The notes beneath the pieces are model-generated. The model searched no databases. It was not told where the DNA came from and was given only the letters and a program-made list of their open reading frames with translations. From Crambe crambe (lineage: Eukaryota; Porifera; Demospongiae; Poecilosclerida; Crambeidae), in NCBI GenBank assembly GCA_963924555.1, contig OZ004595.1, positions 6,442,599 to 6,506,598 on the forward strand: a stretch of DNA of 64,000 bases. The letters are read 5' to 3'. The translations under genes and the position numbers were made by a program. Positions 1 through 19,388 of this stretch are shown piece by piece (within the stretch, counting starts at the first letter, position 1; every line of letters starts with the position of its first letter).

Positions 1-6975
<6,975 letters not shown>

Positions 6976-7049
6976 GCTTAGTGCGTAGACGACAAAGACT
7001 TGATTGATACAACCTATGAATACCGACAATGCCACGAGGTCACGGTTAG

Positions 7050-7060
7050 GCCGCCATTTT
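7050..7060 (-). promoter_or_regulatory. YY1-like motif upstream of CHD
   Basis: GCCGCCATTTT on + is AAAATGGCGGC on the CHD coding strand, matching the YY1 consensus AANATGGCGGC. It lies 75 bp upstream of the proposed ATG, where YY1 sites commonly sit near the transcription start. Sequence match only. Confidence 0.45.
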
Positions 7061-8075
7061 TTTTCACCGCAGAGTTAGTAAAAGCGTGGGAACTCTGTCT
7101 TTCTCGCCCGCGGTCTTATCTCAGCAAAACCACCTTGATTTCTCTCGACACACTTTGATAAGTCCTTCTATTGAGTGGAGAAATCCTTGCAGCGAAATTC
7201 CCTCTGCTAGAAATATCTGGGAAGCCAAGCCACTTTAAAAAAACGCCATTTTATTCATAGCACCAACTAAACTGACTCTATACAGGAAAACAGATCAAAA
7301 ATATTGTGGCTTTTGTTTAGATTGACCAATCAGGATGTTCTCTTGATGTCATGTGATGCTATACATTTTGTCCCCACCCACTCAGATAATTTTGCAAAAT
7401 TAACTAACCACAAAAATGAATAATTTTAGTGTTGTGATTGTTCAAGTCATGTTTGCTTCATTGCCTAGCAACAACTAATTTATTGGTCAGAAAGTGACAC
7501 AAGTTCAAAGTTTCACCCCTATCCTTTAATTTTCTCCTCCTTAATCAGATGGTCAATGCACATTAATTATAATACGCTATAACGAATTGATCCCATTAGC
7601 TTATTTTATTATCAGTCATGTGAACATGGTAACAGTCACATGATCATAAGCACCACATCCAGGCAAGCGTCCAGTAGCATTCTGCTAGTCACATGATCGT
7701 CATCTGCACACATGGTCCTCTCGTTTGACCTCATGCTCAAAAGAGTGAAATAATAGATCATGTATAACAAAAGCAAAAATTAATTTGTTAAATTGACTTT
7801 TATAATATAATCCTGTTGAAAGAACCTATATAATTATTGTCCAATGAGTTCCTAGTCGAAGTAGTGCTCCTTTCAAGCTCCTGTGGCAAGTAACACCAGA
7901 ACAAACCCTACCAAACTTGTAGTACCAATATAATTGCTGAATAATAGTGAAGGAAATAAACCAGTTCTCATGACAAATTACGATAGCAGTGAGACATGGA
8001 TATAAAGGGGCTATAATAAAGGCATTAACAATGGAATGGTATTCGTCCTGCTAATGGCACAGGAAGTGTATTCCT

Positions 8076-8081
8076 TTTATT
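8076..8081 (-). terminator. poly(A) signal of SSR3
   Basis: TTTATT on + reads AATAAA on the minus strand, 22 nt past the SSR3 stop codon. Confidence 0.6.
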
Positions 8082-8103
8082 CTCCACAAACAAGGAAAAA
8101 ACT

Positions 8104-8853
8104 TCAACACCATAAAATGAATGCCCCAATGGAAGTGTACTCAGGATACATCAATGGATGGAAAGATCGGAGGAAGTAAAAGGCACACAAAATTAGGAAA
8201 ATGAAGAGTGTGTTGATGTAAAAGATGGCAAAAGTGGTTGCCTCTCTTTCAGCGACTTCATTTCTCTTCCAAGTAATGCTGCATGGAAGAGGTCATCACT
8301 GAACTTGTTAGAGGGGATAACTTGTAACTCACCGTTCATCTTTCTCAGCCTTGGTGAGCTTCTTGCTACTGGATTGATTCAGTTCAGCCAAAACTTCCTT
8401 GGAAACAGCACTCTCCCTCTTAGTGGCAATCCTGAAGTAAAAATATCAGAGCATCCTCATCCTTAAACTGTCAGTGGTTCGACACTTGCCCCATAATTCA
8501 ACTTTAAGACATACTTGTGTTTAAGATTTATCTTCATCTTCATGTAGGAAAAGGCTACTACCCAGGTGGAGAGGATGGTCAAACCCACAAAAAATACACC
8601 ATATGTCAAAGGGTCCATCACCTGCACACGCCAATACAGCCCTGCACAGCATTCATCAATATAAATGAGTCAATGAGTAGGTAATCCTCTACTCACAGAG
8701 TGGTAAGATGGATACGATGAAAGCATTGCCATAGAAGAGAGCTGAAGTGGTACCTGTCACTTGCCTACTGCTTTCCAATAAAAGCCTTTCTTCTTCTTTA
8801 GTTATTTTCCCACTGCCTCCACTTCCGTTAGACGATTCTTTCTTTGGTGGCAT
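8104..8853 (-). CDS. SSR3: translocon-associated protein subunit gamma (TRAP-gamma)
   Basis: Subunit of the TRAP complex that sits beside the Sec61 translocon in the ER membrane and assists insertion of secretory proteins. Four exons, 8697-8853, 8515-8641, 8333-8431 and 8104-8278, total 558 nt and give 185 residues, the length I recall for human SSR3. The N-terminus is MPPKKESSNGSGG; recognisable blocks are SALFYGNAFIVS, LYWRVQVMDPL, a second membrane segment ending VVAFSYMKMK, the cytosolic TKRESAVSKEV...KKLTKAEKDER stretch, and NEVAEREATTFAIFYINTLF leading into the last membrane pair. The exons are each short, so no long ORF reveals the gene. The last 12 residues diverge from the vertebrate end. 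Confidence 0.9.
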
Positions 8854-8996
8854 GTTAAATTAAGTCCTACACTACACTTTCCTCTTCAAATCAATACCCA
8901 CAGGTCCTCACTAACAGCAGCAGCGACTAAAACCCTCGACACCTTCAATAACTTCTTTGTTCTTTTGCGCACCATAAACAAAAAAACGTGGGCGAT

Positions 8997-9014
8997 CACG
9001 TGATAGACCACGTG
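8997..9014. promoter_or_regulatory. paired CACGTG E-boxes upstream of SSR3
   Basis: Two CACGTG boxes, 8997-9002 and 9009-9014, start 12 bp apart and lie 144-161 bp upstream of the SSR3 ATG, between SSR3 and the 3' end of LSG1. The contexts are ATCACGTGAT and ACCACGTGAT. Candidate binding sites for bHLH-ZIP (USF/TFE) or for bZIP factors with a CCACG core. Confidence 0.5.
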
Positions 9015-9061
9015 ATCACAAGTCGATTAATTTTTATAATTATAATTATTAAAATTAATTA

Positions 9062-12038
9062 TTATGTTTGCAATCGTCTTGTTTTTTCCTTCTTATGAAA
9101 GTTATGATGCTTCTTCCAAGGTTTATTTAAACCAGCCGGTCCTGATCCTGGAATGGAATTGGATTGGGAATGAACTGCACCAGGATGAAGCCCTTTCCTA
9201 ATGGCTTGCATGTGTCCCTAACAATACAATTTATACATCACTTCATGACATCAATCCTCTCTTATTATCTAGAGCACCTGTCGAAAATAATGAGAGTCAA
9301 ATTCACCCAGTTCTGACTTTCTATTGGTTCCTTGTACCACCTATAAAATACAAAAATTGTCCACACACTAACTCCCAGTCCCAGTACATCTTACTTGTTC
9401 CTTTCTCTGGAGTGATGTGTGCGTCAATTCTGGTGGATTGGCATGGATATGACGATTGAAATCTTTCTGATCTAGGCCTGGTGGAGGGTGACAGAACAGC
9501 AGCTTACCCTGAAAATCAAAACAGTCAACACTTCACCACTTTCCCTTGTTCTAGGTTTGTAAACTCCAATTCCCCTGATGTCATAAGAAGAGCGGAAGAG
9601 TACAGAGTACAAGATGCCCCCAGGCCCTCCTTCTTAGGACAGGACAACACTCACATTGACATAGTCTTTGAGGATGTACCTGGCACCACGAGGTTCGTCA
9701 GGACAACCATGGCTAGTCATGAACCCTCTCATGTCTAAACACAAAATTGATAACTTGAGCCACTTTCTAAAAGGACTATGTACAGCTGTATGCAGATAGC
9801 AACTCATGATCATGAGGAACTCGATCCTTGTCTTCACCCTCGCGGGGTCTGGGGATTATGATCCCATAGGTCCTCTCCAACACGTGCCGTGGGATTCGCT
9901 GACAGATTAGGGAGACGGGAGGAACATGATCACGGAGTTGGTCCACAGGGAGGATCCCCGAACACACCATCTCTGCTTTGGAGGAGATGAAGGAGGGATA
10001 GACCAGTCCAGGACAGTCACACAACATAATATCCTCACTTGCATACAATGTCTATATCAGCAAAACAGACAGCTGGTCACACAGGGGAGGGAGGAAGAAC
10101 TCACCTGAAAATGTTTAGTTCTTCCTGGAGTGGCAGAGACTGGAACTTTCTTCCCTTGAAAGAGAGCATTGATAGTAGAGCTCTTTCCCACATTAGGGTA
10201 GCCCACCTGCAATGTATGGAATCACATACCCTAATCATTGACACACAAGATATCTCACCATTCCCACAGTAGTGACAGATCCAGCCGAGACAGGACTAAT
10301 TTGTCGGAATAAATCCATTAATTCCTCTCTAGTGAGCATTTCAACTCCTTCCTCACTCTCCCCCATATGTGTACCGTCACCATTAACATCACCTTCATCT
10401 CTTCCACCATTATCATCACCTTCATCTCTTCCACCATTATCATCACCTTCATCTCCTTCACCACTCTCACCATTATCATCTCCTCCACCACTCTCATCAT
10501 TATCATCACCTTCATCTCCTTCACCACTTTTACCATTATCACCTCCTTCACCACTCTCAGCTGGTCCAGTAGCAGGCTCCATGCTTGCTGTGACATCATC
10601 AGTCATCATAGGCTCAGAACTGCCTTCATGAGACTCGTCATCTCCTGGAATATCAGCACAGAGATCTTGGTCACTTCCACTGTGACAATCATTACTGCTT
10701 GCATTAGTGTCCCCTCTTGAGAGATCAGCATCATCAGAGTTAGCATTATCATGATCATCTGTGGAGCGGTTGGTGCCAGCACCACTATGAACGTTGTCGG
10801 CATCATACTGTGAAGCAACTTCTACACTTGGGTCCAGAATGGAACTTGAACCTCTTGTTCCAACCAAGTCCGAGTCTGGAATGGAACTTGAATCTCTTGT
10901 TCCAATCAATTCAGAGTCTGGAATGGAACTTGAATCTCTCATTCCAACCAAGTCCTTCAGTCGTTCGGTCTCTAGTGTGGCAGACCAGAAGGCAACCACC
11001 ACAGGAATATCCCTGCTAAAGTAGTCTGCCCATGCTCGTCTAAATTTTAATTTTTAAAAGAATTTTACACAAGTGTGTACCTATTTAGGAGAAGTACCTC
11101 TGCTTGGGTGTGAGCAAGTCAGCCTTGCTAATCAGCACCATATTCACCTTCTTGGGATCCACTTCGTGAACGTACTTTTCCTATAGTGAGAAGAGCCATG
11201 GACGGATAAGTACAGGATGAGAGACAATGAACAACTCACCAGGTCTTCACAGCGAAAGAGCAAAGGATTTCTAGCATCCACAATCTGTACCACGATGTCA
11301 CTGCACCATCAATATCATGCCAACTGCTCACACATAACTCAACTTAAAACTGACCTTCTTTCTACCACTCTCCAGAGCTGCTTCCAAAACTCAAGGTTTC
11401 TCTCAAATGGTGTCAATGTCAGTCTCTCATCTTCCTGCAAATGGGCTAGATTTCTCCTCCACTCCAGAAAGGATTCCCTCTCCCTCTGCTCCAGCTCTTC
11501 TGGTGTGGTGGACGTATCCCATTCTGGCCTAGGGAAAACAAGCACCATAAATCATGAGGTTAAGATAAAAGGTAAGACATTTGAATGTCTATATCTTCAT
11601 ACCTGCGAGGAATGCCAAGGTACTGCAAGTTTTGATCCTGTGCTTTCTTAGTCTCTGCCTCTTCCTGCTCTGTGGGTAACCCTGTGTGTATCACACTGTC
11701 TACCACCTTGATGTTCAGTTTCTCTGCTGTGAACTCAGTCCCAGCTAGCTCTGCAGTGTTCAGAAACTCATCCAACTGACTCTCTTCAGTCACTGAACGC
11801 AGATTCAACCTCCCCCACTCATATCCATCATCTAGTTCACTGCTATGCAGCTTTAAAGAAGTGCAAATAACATGTAAGCCTTCCCAACAGCTGCTATCTG
11901 AGCTCTAAAAGCTCAATATAATGCTATGGACCTTACCCAACTTCCTTCATTCGTCTTGGTGTGTCTCTTATTCTTATCTTTAATAAGGCTGCGTCCCAAC
12001 TTGCCTCCTTTATCACTTCTTTTCTTTGTCTTCCCCAT
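9062..12038 (-). CDS. LSG1: large subunit GTPase 1 (60S ribosome export factor release)
   Basis: Circularly permuted GTPase that releases the NMD3 export adaptor from cytoplasmic pre-60S subunits. The ATG at 12038 opens MGKTKKRSDKGGKLGRSL, the typical LSG1 N-terminus. Next come GIPRRPEWDTSTTPEELE and the G domain in permuted order: IVDARNPLLFRCEDL, G4 LISKADLLTPKQR, FWSATLE, then G1 GYPNVGKSSTIN and G3 CDCPGLVYPSF, followed by SGILPVDQLRDHVPPVSL, IPRHVLE and ARYILKDYVN. The basic tail (PWKKHHNFHKKEKTRRL) ends at the stop 9062-9064. Between G4 and G1 is an acidic, repeat-built insert (three 14-residue GTRDSSSIPDSDLV-type units, then Gly/Asp/Glu repeats), in the same place where I recall the human protein also has an acidic insert. 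Several short introns. Confidence 0.95.
10392..10560. repeat. coding minisatellite, Gly-Asp-Asp-Asn-Gly repeats in LSG1
   Basis: Degenerate 27-bp units (ACCATTATCATCACCTTCATC on + plus a few bases) encode GDDNGGRDE-type acidic repeats on the minus strand. The period is a multiple of three, so copy-number change stays in frame. Confidence 0.8.
10840..10970. repeat. 42-bp coding minisatellite (three copies) in LSG1
   Basis: Three copies of a 42-bp unit starting GAATGGAACTTGAA on + encode three GTRDSSSIPDSDLV-like 14-mers on the minus strand, within the linker between the LSG1 G4 and G1 motifs. Confidence 0.85.
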
Positions 12039-12106
12039 TGAGAATTCGCGCACTCAGCACAACACTTATAGATATAGCACAACACAGCCACGTGGGTAAG
12101 CTGATA
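12039..12106. promoter_or_regulatory. 68-bp bidirectional promoter, LSG1/PTCD1
   Basis: Only 68 bp separate the two divergent start codons, so transcription start sites must overlap the opposing 5' leaders or even coding sequence. It contains a CACGTG box at 12089-12094 in the context GCCACGTGGG. Confidence 0.7.
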
Positions 12107-14567
12107 ATGTCGACATGCAGTATCCGTATTCTAGCCCTCCGCGGAAGTCCTCTCTTTCACCAGTGTGCTGCAGGTATTAGTTCATCTCTGAGGACTTCAC
12201 ATAAGACCCTACCCAACTCCTTAAGTCAGAACTTGAATGATGAAGGTGTAGTCAGAAGTAAGGAGGAAGACCCCCCTCGTTATCAGTCTACCCCACGGAA
12301 GAAGAAGACCAAAAAATTTCCCTCGTCCCAAACTGGAAAGGGTACGAGCAAAGAGGGTGAGGAGGATGGGGTCTCTCACCGCTGGCATACGGACCCTCGG
12401 AAATTGAAGCAGTTGAGATACTCCCGACACATCCTGAACCTGGTGAAGAAGTCACAGCAGTCTGAAGCAGTACAAGTATTGGAACAGATGAAGAGAGCTC
12501 GGGTCAAACCAGACGTTGTCGTCTACAATGCAATTTTGTCCGGCTATGCCCGGCAAGGTGATGCAAAGATGGCATTCAAAACCTTCAATGAGGTACATAA
12601 AGTTATAGGGGGTAAGGGGTGGGGTTAAAGGAGGGAAACCCCTAATCAGATGCAATCTTGAGAAGGGGTATTCATTTCTCTATAATTATGTATAGCTGAA
12701 GAAGAGGGCATTACTGCCAACTGACCGGACCTACTCCAGCATGTTTTCTGCATGTGGTGGGGCTGGAGCATCAGCTAGCCCCATCATGGACAAAGTCCGA
12801 GCTGAAATGGAGAGAAGGAATGTGGTTCCCAATGGCATCGTTACCAACTCCCTCATCTCGGCCCTAGCATCATGCGGCAAGCACGAAGAAGCCATGGAGG
12901 TGTACCTTGACTTCTCCAAGTTGGCCATGGAACCTGACCACTGCACCTTTGGTGGCTTGCTGCTTGCTGTGGGTAAAGACAAGACCAAAGGGGTGGAAAT
13001 GGCTCAGCAAGTGTGGAAGGAGATGAAGGCCAGCAGACTTCAGCCTGACCTGTACACCTTCAACATTGTACTTCAGATCTTAAGGGATGCTGGACTAGGG
13101 GGACTGATGGACCAGAGTCCAAAGGTCACAGATGTGTATGAAGAGAGAGTCATCTCACAATTTAGCATCGACGAGATCTCAAGGAAAGTTGGAAAAGTGA
13201 AAGCCAGCCAGAAATTGTCTGGGAAGCAAGCAAGCTCAGACAAAGATATAACTACTGACAGTCAGAAATCAGAGGATGAAGTTGACCAGTCAACTGTGGA
13301 CCAGCAATGTGGTACAGAAAAAGAACTGGTCAAGAAAGAGTTTAAGTGGATTAAAGACACTCCAGTGAAGAAGGCTCTATTTGTGAAGGGGAGGATAGAA
13401 TTTGAACTGTCTGACCACCATGTTCTTACTCTGAATGTTGGCAGTGAGCGTCAAGGAGGCCCACCTAATATTCGCTGGCTAGAGCAGAATAGCATCGAGT
13501 ACTTTTATTCAGCTCTTAAACTGAACTCCTTGGCACCCAATGTACACACATTCCATCTCCTGGCCCATTTGACCCTTGACCCTGTACATCTCTTAGTGAC
13601 TATGAAGGAACGAAAAGTTGCTCCCGATGAGAAGCTAATGGTGGCAGTCATCACACAACAAGCACGTCGCCTGGCAAATCTCCAGGGAGCCAAGGTTAGG
13701 CAGGAGATGGATTTACAACCTTTGTGATTAACGATGATTTTCTGTTGGCAGGTGCTGTTTGAATATGCTAGAAGTATTGGTCTGGACTTAGGACAAGTGG
13801 GTTATCAGGCAGTGGCTTACGGCTGCCAAAGAGAATCGGATGGTATGGAACTACTCATGAAAATGAAGGTACAACGCACTATCTCTGTCACCACTAGCTT
13901 GCTTCCTTCCCCCCACAAAAAGAAAAAATTACATACCAAAAAAAAAAAAAAAAAAAAAAAGAGGCTGGGTTCAAGGCTACAGCAAGATGCAGATGTACAT
14001 GTAGTAAGATCGGAATATCTTCTGCCCAGATCGACCAAGTTCGACCCAATGAGCATGTGATGGGGACTCTGATTGGACACGCTGTGAGGGACTATAACTA
14101 CAAGTACCTGACTTCCCTGATCAAGATAATGATGCAATTGGAGTTCACTCCCAATGAAACCATTCTGCAGATGCTATACACTGCAGCTGCACGCAAGGTC
14201 AAGGTAAATGTACAACACATCAACCATTTCCACTTTCAGGGCCTCCAGTTTAACTGGATGAATGAGAGGTATTCCAGCTGCATGGGGATCACAACCTCCA
14301 TATTGACAAAAATGTCATTTGGATTGGGCACTGCATTCATGTGTTTTATAACTCGTTCAGTCTCGTCACCTGCTGAACCGACAGAATGGATTCAAAGGCT
14401 TTTACAGAATTTGGAAAAGAAAAGTGTGTCCCACAACAGAGAAATCCCAAGAGGATATCAGTGAAGACTTTGAGCTCTTTCAAGTCCCTGAAGAGGCCAG
14501 TGAGGACCTTTTCCTCCAAATACCACAAGACGAGGATGATGATGACATCATACCAAAACAATACTAA
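12107..14567 (+). CDS. PTCD1: pentatricopeptide repeat protein, PTCD1-like, mitochondrial
   Basis: Mitochondrial RNA-binding PPR protein; PTCD1 acts in mitochondrial tRNA/rRNA processing. The ATG at 12107 (MSTCSIRILALRG) starts an Arg/Ser-rich, acid-poor leader typical of a mitochondrial presequence. PPR units are visible: SEAVQVLEQMKRARVKPDVV, VYNAILSGYARQGDAKMAFK, NSLISALASCGKHEEAMEVY, PDLYTFNIVLQILRDAGLGG, QVGYQAVAYGC. Exons are about 12107-12589, 12694-13693, 13752-13868, 14023-14200, then a last exon from about 14240. The final exon is uncertain: the direct frame stops at 14464, while another frame (NGFKGFYRIWKRKV, then an acidic tail) runs to the stop at 14565-14567, but I could not find a phase-compatible donor for it. 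Homology to PTCD1 is likely; the C-terminus is unresolved. Confidence 0.75.
13939..13961. repeat. A-run in PTCD1 intron
   Basis: About 22 consecutive A residues in the 154-nt intron between the exons ending LLMKMK and beginning IDQVRPNEHV. Confidence 0.8.
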
Positions 14568-14647
14568 GTTCATAATACCTGCATATTTTTCACAGTGCAC
14601 ACTTGTGATTTAAGTATTGCACACAATCATGATGAATTTCTGGATGA

Positions 14648-14653
14648 TTTATT
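14648..14653 (-). terminator. poly(A) signal abutting the EMC1 stop codon
   Basis: On the minus strand the EMC1 stop TAG (14656-14654) is followed at once by AATAAA (14653-14648), so the 3' UTR is probably a few tens of nucleotides. Confidence 0.6.
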
Positions 14654-17600
14654 CTATTTCCACAAAAGATTCAGTGATTTTCTAGCAGATAACCAGGAGA
14701 GTACGATAGTTCCTATCACCATGGATAATAAAACCCCCACTATCAATGTGTAGTCAAAGTCCACTGCCAGCAAGTCAAACTGTTTGGATGGCAGCACTCG
14801 AGTAAAGTGCAAATCTGAGGGAGGGAAGAGAGACTAGGTAAAGGGTCATCACATACTGGGAGAGAACAGACCTAGTCCACATGCTAACACTAGACTTGTT
14901 GACTCCAGTCCACTAGCAACAGAGTAAATATTCTTGAGACCCGCCACTGTCTGGTTGTAATTGATGTAAATGAGTGGACTGATCCCCATCTCCGGCACGT
15001 AAGGAGGTAGTCCAGCTTCTCTGCACACAATCACATGACAACCATAATGATGACAACCCATCCCAATGGAAAGAACCTTACTTCATTTCATCTGTCGGTT
15101 CCACTTCCCTGCGAGGGTCTAGAATGGTCTTTGGAATGGCACCAACATGACCGGACTTCAACCCAACTATTATACATGACATGGTCATGGACAGTACAGC
15201 AAGGTAGATTATACAACATTCACACAACTCACCCAAAATGCTCTTGGTGGTGATCCCTCGTCGGGTCTGTGTGGTTGCCATAGTTACAAATGACGTTGGA
15301 ATAGCATATGCTTGAGTCAGCGTTTCAGGTGGAGGAGGTGGAGTGAGTGAGGACCAAATGCTACTGCACAGAATAAGAGGAAGGGAAGGAGATTAAGGAC
15401 TCGACCGGTACATATGTAGTCATCAACTAACTGGGTAGTATTCGAGTCTCTTTCAAACAGTTCCACCACCACTAGTTCATGCCTCCTCTGTTTGCTGTTC
15501 AGGAACTGGTACTACATACATACATACATACATACATACATACATACATAAGACTGAGGAACATGCATGGTTCCACTATCCCAACTGACCACTATCCAGT
15601 TTTCAGAGTGGATAAGATGAACAGGGGCTATGGCTGCTTTATGGGTGGTGTGGAAGATGACACCTCCTGTCACTACGTCCACAAGGTACACCGATATAGC
15701 AGCTGGATGGGGAGAGAAAGAGGGTGGGTCAGTTATGAATTTCTCCAGAAGAGGGGAGGTGGGGTTTGAACTGACGTCTGAGGTGGTCGGTGGACTCTGT
15801 GATGATGGCTACTAAGTTAGGGTTCAAGTACTTGTACTGGATGCTGCGGTCCACTCTACTTCTCCCTACTGCACTCACATGTTCTGCAATGGGTGGGAAG
15901 AACTCAAGGATAAAAGAAGGGGATGAGTGGAGTGGAACCTCCTGATAAAGGACACTTCAAAAGAGGACGAGCTTCTCATCTAAAAGTACCTTCATATATA
16001 CACTACCTCTATGAAAGGCTGGGTCCCAAGTGGGTCCATTATTATTGGAGGTTTCCCATTGCAGATAAATATACCGTTAGGTGCTTTGGAGACCACACCC
16101 ACTATTCTTTCAGCTTCACTTGGGAAAGTGATGTGCCACAGATGAGATGCAAGCAATGACACGTCTTCCGATAGTGGAGTTCTTTCATTGTCAACATAGT
16201 AACCATTCACATGCCCTGCCTCTTTGTCCACCACATAAAAGAACATTTCTTGCTTGAGTTGCGTGAGGTGAGAGGTCACGTCAGGGGACACAGGGTAACT
16301 TGTCACCTGATGACAAATGATAAATGAAGCAGGCAAGTAGTCAGTATGATGCCTAGATTAAACCTAATAATTTTTCACTAAGGCCACATTATAACACTCA
16401 AATATGAATCTGAGCATTCAGCATGATGCCTAGATTCACTTTTGACTATTAAAACTTCAATTAAAAATTTGGCTGTTTTTCGGAAATTTACCAAGGATAT
16501 AGACTTGGGAAATCTCCAGGAAATGGCCAAGCACTCAAACGTGAACCTGAGCATTCAGTATGATGCCTAGATTCACTTTTGACCATTAAACTTAAATTGG
16601 TTGCATAAATTTTTTTGGCTGTTTTCAGAAATTTACCAAGACTATAGACTTGGGAATCTCCAAAAAAATGGCCAAATTTTTATAAGACCAATAGAAAATG
16701 TGAATCTGGCTCTTCAGATTCACTTTTGACTGTTAATGGACTACAATCTTAATCTTGGTACTGCTGCTGCTCATAAATGTAGAGGAAAAGGGACCAATTC
16801 ACAATTTTTATTGGAAGTGGTCCTTTAAGGTTACCTTTAAGTCTTTGGTTAGGAAGAGAAGGCTCTTCAAGTGTGTGCGGTCTTCACTGGTGAGGTGCAA
16901 GACCTGGAGGAGTTGAGGGAGACAAGTGAGCCCTTCCTGGTCAGGTATGCCAGTGAGAGGGTTGAAGGGAAGGAGTGCCAGATGAGGACATGAAGGATGC
17001 TATTCATACAACAACAGATATCATCAATCAATGAAGCACAACTGCTGACCTTTGACGTTCCAATAAGGACAGCCAGTGGAGGGTGGAGGGGGTGGCTAGT
17101 TGAGCGGAGGATATAGAGGAGGAGGGATCCCTTGTCCAGTGGGAGGAGCCAGGGGAAAAATAGCTGCCAGACCACAGTACCATTGCGACTGTCCATCCCA
17201 TATATCTACGGCACACAATACATTATGTATGCACACAGCTATGAGCAGAAGACAGAGAGCCTCACCTTGCCACTGGCAGTTATGGCCAAAATCATCTTCC
17301 TTGTGTTGAACTGGTCTCTTGTTAACTTGCTATTGTCTGCTTGCAGGAGACTGACAAGGTCTCCTTGTTGCAACATGTTCAAAGATTCCTGCAGTCAGTC
17401 AAGATAGGGACATTCAATTAGCTCTCCCCATGATGATTGGTCATGTGACTGCTTACCTTAAATAGTTGGACTTGGAGTTGCCACCGCAAGAAGGCAAGTT
17501 TGATTGGATTGGCCTCTGATCTTGACCTGTCCAAGAAGCTCTCAATCATGGCAGACTGATCGGCAGGGAGATCCAGGAACTCCACTCCCACTGTTGTCCC

Positions 17601-19345
17601 CAAACCATCTTCCCTCACACACTGCTTCTTGGCTATGGAAAAAAAATTAATAAGCAACTGACTCAGCAGTGAATTAGCTGGCCCTCACTATCTGCTCCAA
17701 ACATGATAATACTGTCATCTTCCATCACCACAGCAACACGGACCATCACTGATTGGTCAGCTTGAGTGTAGAGCTGAAGAGCAGCCTGATCAAATTTAAT
17801 GAGTGCATTAATTTGAATAGTATTACTGTTACGCCTTCCTCACTTGTTTGGGGTTACCCCTTTCATTAGTGATTCTGTAGACCCCACCCACTTTCTTTTT
17901 ACCATTCTGATAGTACAACAGCGTCAGGTCTTGCTTGCCTGCCACTAGCCTCATGTCCACTCTCTGACCATCACTACTACCAGTCACATCTACCACACCC
18001 ACTAACGGCAACCCCACGTCAATCCTTGATCCTACAGATAGCCCCTCCTCCTGGAGATGCAGCAGCCAGTGGGAGTGGCCCATGGAGAGCCATACTTCAT
18101 CAGACCCTGATGCGGGTAATAGGGTCATTGGTGTGGGTGTGGTCAGTTGGAGGAGGGACTGGAGGGGAGAGGTGCGGAAAGAGGGAGAGTTGCCGAGTGG
18201 AGCTGAATGGAGTTCCATCTCCAACCAGTCCACACAAAAAACGCGATCACCACTCAATATACAACTAAGAGACACACAGACAGGGGGTGTGGTCAGGGGA
18301 GACACAATGAAGGAGGCATGGTCAAGGGGAGAGAGACTCACCTTGAAGAGTTAGTGTTTATCCATGGAGCCTGAAGAACAGGGAAAGACACAACTTTACC
18401 AGTTGAAGCATTGAGAAGAATCATGCCCATTTCATTCTGCCCGACACTCAACACATGCACACCATCTCTTCCCCCATATAAAGCTCCCACAACACTGCAA
18501 AAACCCCACACATCATTCTTCATGTTAACTCTGCAGATGAACCAGACCTGTCAGATTTCAAGGAGTAAGTCCATTTCTGTTCAGCAGTTCTGGTAACATA
18601 GCCAGAGATTTCTGCACCACTTGCCACAACTGTAACAGCTGGGGGAGAAACGTTCATTAGTCAAGGAGGACCAGCCCTGGACGTTCCATGCAGAGCCACA
18701 CATTACCTCCATTCTTTCCAGTCAAGGAAGCAAGCACACCACCAGGTCTCCACGTCTTATCAAGGGGGAAATTCTCTCTTTGGGGAGGAGGCGATAGAGA
18801 CGTCAATACTTCATACTTAAGGAGGCCAGAACTGAGATCCCACGATCTCAACAACTGTCCACCACGTGATACAGTCACCAAAGCTAGAAGAAATGTACAA
18901 ACATCTTTTTTTGGATAACCATTTCCACAATATTAAGTCCACACTCACAACCAAACTTATTTCGTAGGACTACATCAATGGCACCATTAGGACCTTGCTC
19001 ATACACCTGTCGCCAACCTGCAATTACAATGATTCCAGCCAGGGTCCTACTCCTTATAATTCTCACTTACGTATGGATCCATCACGAGGGTTGAGGACAG
19101 CCAATACCCCTCCCTCTGAACTCACTACAACACCTCTACTGCTCTTAGCTGTTTGGTCGATGGAGATATGGCTTACCGCCCCCACAAATCGCTGATGCCT
19201 GAAGGTAAGACAATTCACCAATTGAAGCCCACCCACTAGATTGCAAGCAACCAGCTCACCAATCATAGCTCCCAATCTGATCTTCGTACAGAGAAAGCAC
19301 CAGCGGAAATAACGTCAGGAGCACTGCACACACAAGCCTTTTCAT
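14654..19345 (-). CDS. EMC1: ER membrane protein complex subunit 1
   Basis: Largest lumenal subunit of the ER membrane complex, an insertase for transmembrane proteins. The ATG at 19345 opens a clear signal peptide ([20 protein letters not shown]) followed by EDQIGSYDW, as in vertebrate EMC1. The lumenal beta-propeller blocks follow ([37 protein letters not shown]). Near the C-terminus, [51 protein letters not shown] and [16 protein letters not shown] align closely with the human protein. The last exon gives [14 protein letters not shown], one membrane helix and a short basic cytosolic tail. The gene is spread over many short introns; one larger intron (about 16309-16835) carries a tandem repeat. 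Confidence 0.93.
15513..15550. repeat. (TACA)n microsatellite in EMC1 intron
   Basis: About nine near-perfect TACA units; sense strand of EMC1 is (TGTA)n. Confidence 0.9.
16309..16835 (-). repeat. EMC1 intron with ~137-bp tandem repeats (family A)
   Basis: About 500-bp intron holding two clear and two degenerate copies of a unit. It runs GCATTCAGCATGATGCCTAG, then an ATTCACTTTTGACCATTAA block, a TTTGGCTGTTTT block, and a near-palindrome around TATAGACTTGGG. The first clear copies begin near 16414 and 16551, a spacing of about 137 bp. The same unit is repeated in the CFAP74-like gene intron at 34250-34850. Confidence 0.85.
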
Positions 19346-19388
19346 CCTCAACACACCAATCTAGCTTGCAGGTTTCAACAGAGCACAC

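Larger units (their letters stand above)
6976..8103. other. intergenic region between CHD 5' end and SSR3 3' end
   Basis: About 1.1 kb, AT-rich, with no ORF or RNA gene that I recognise. The right part (about 8000-8103) should hold the SSR3 3' UTR, and the left part the CHD promoter and 5' UTR. Confidence 0.6.

Noticed and set aside
10272-10720. + strand ORFs rich in Ser/Pro or Ile/Thr opposite LSG1
   Set aside because: Antisense shadows of the LSG1 acidic repeat insert.
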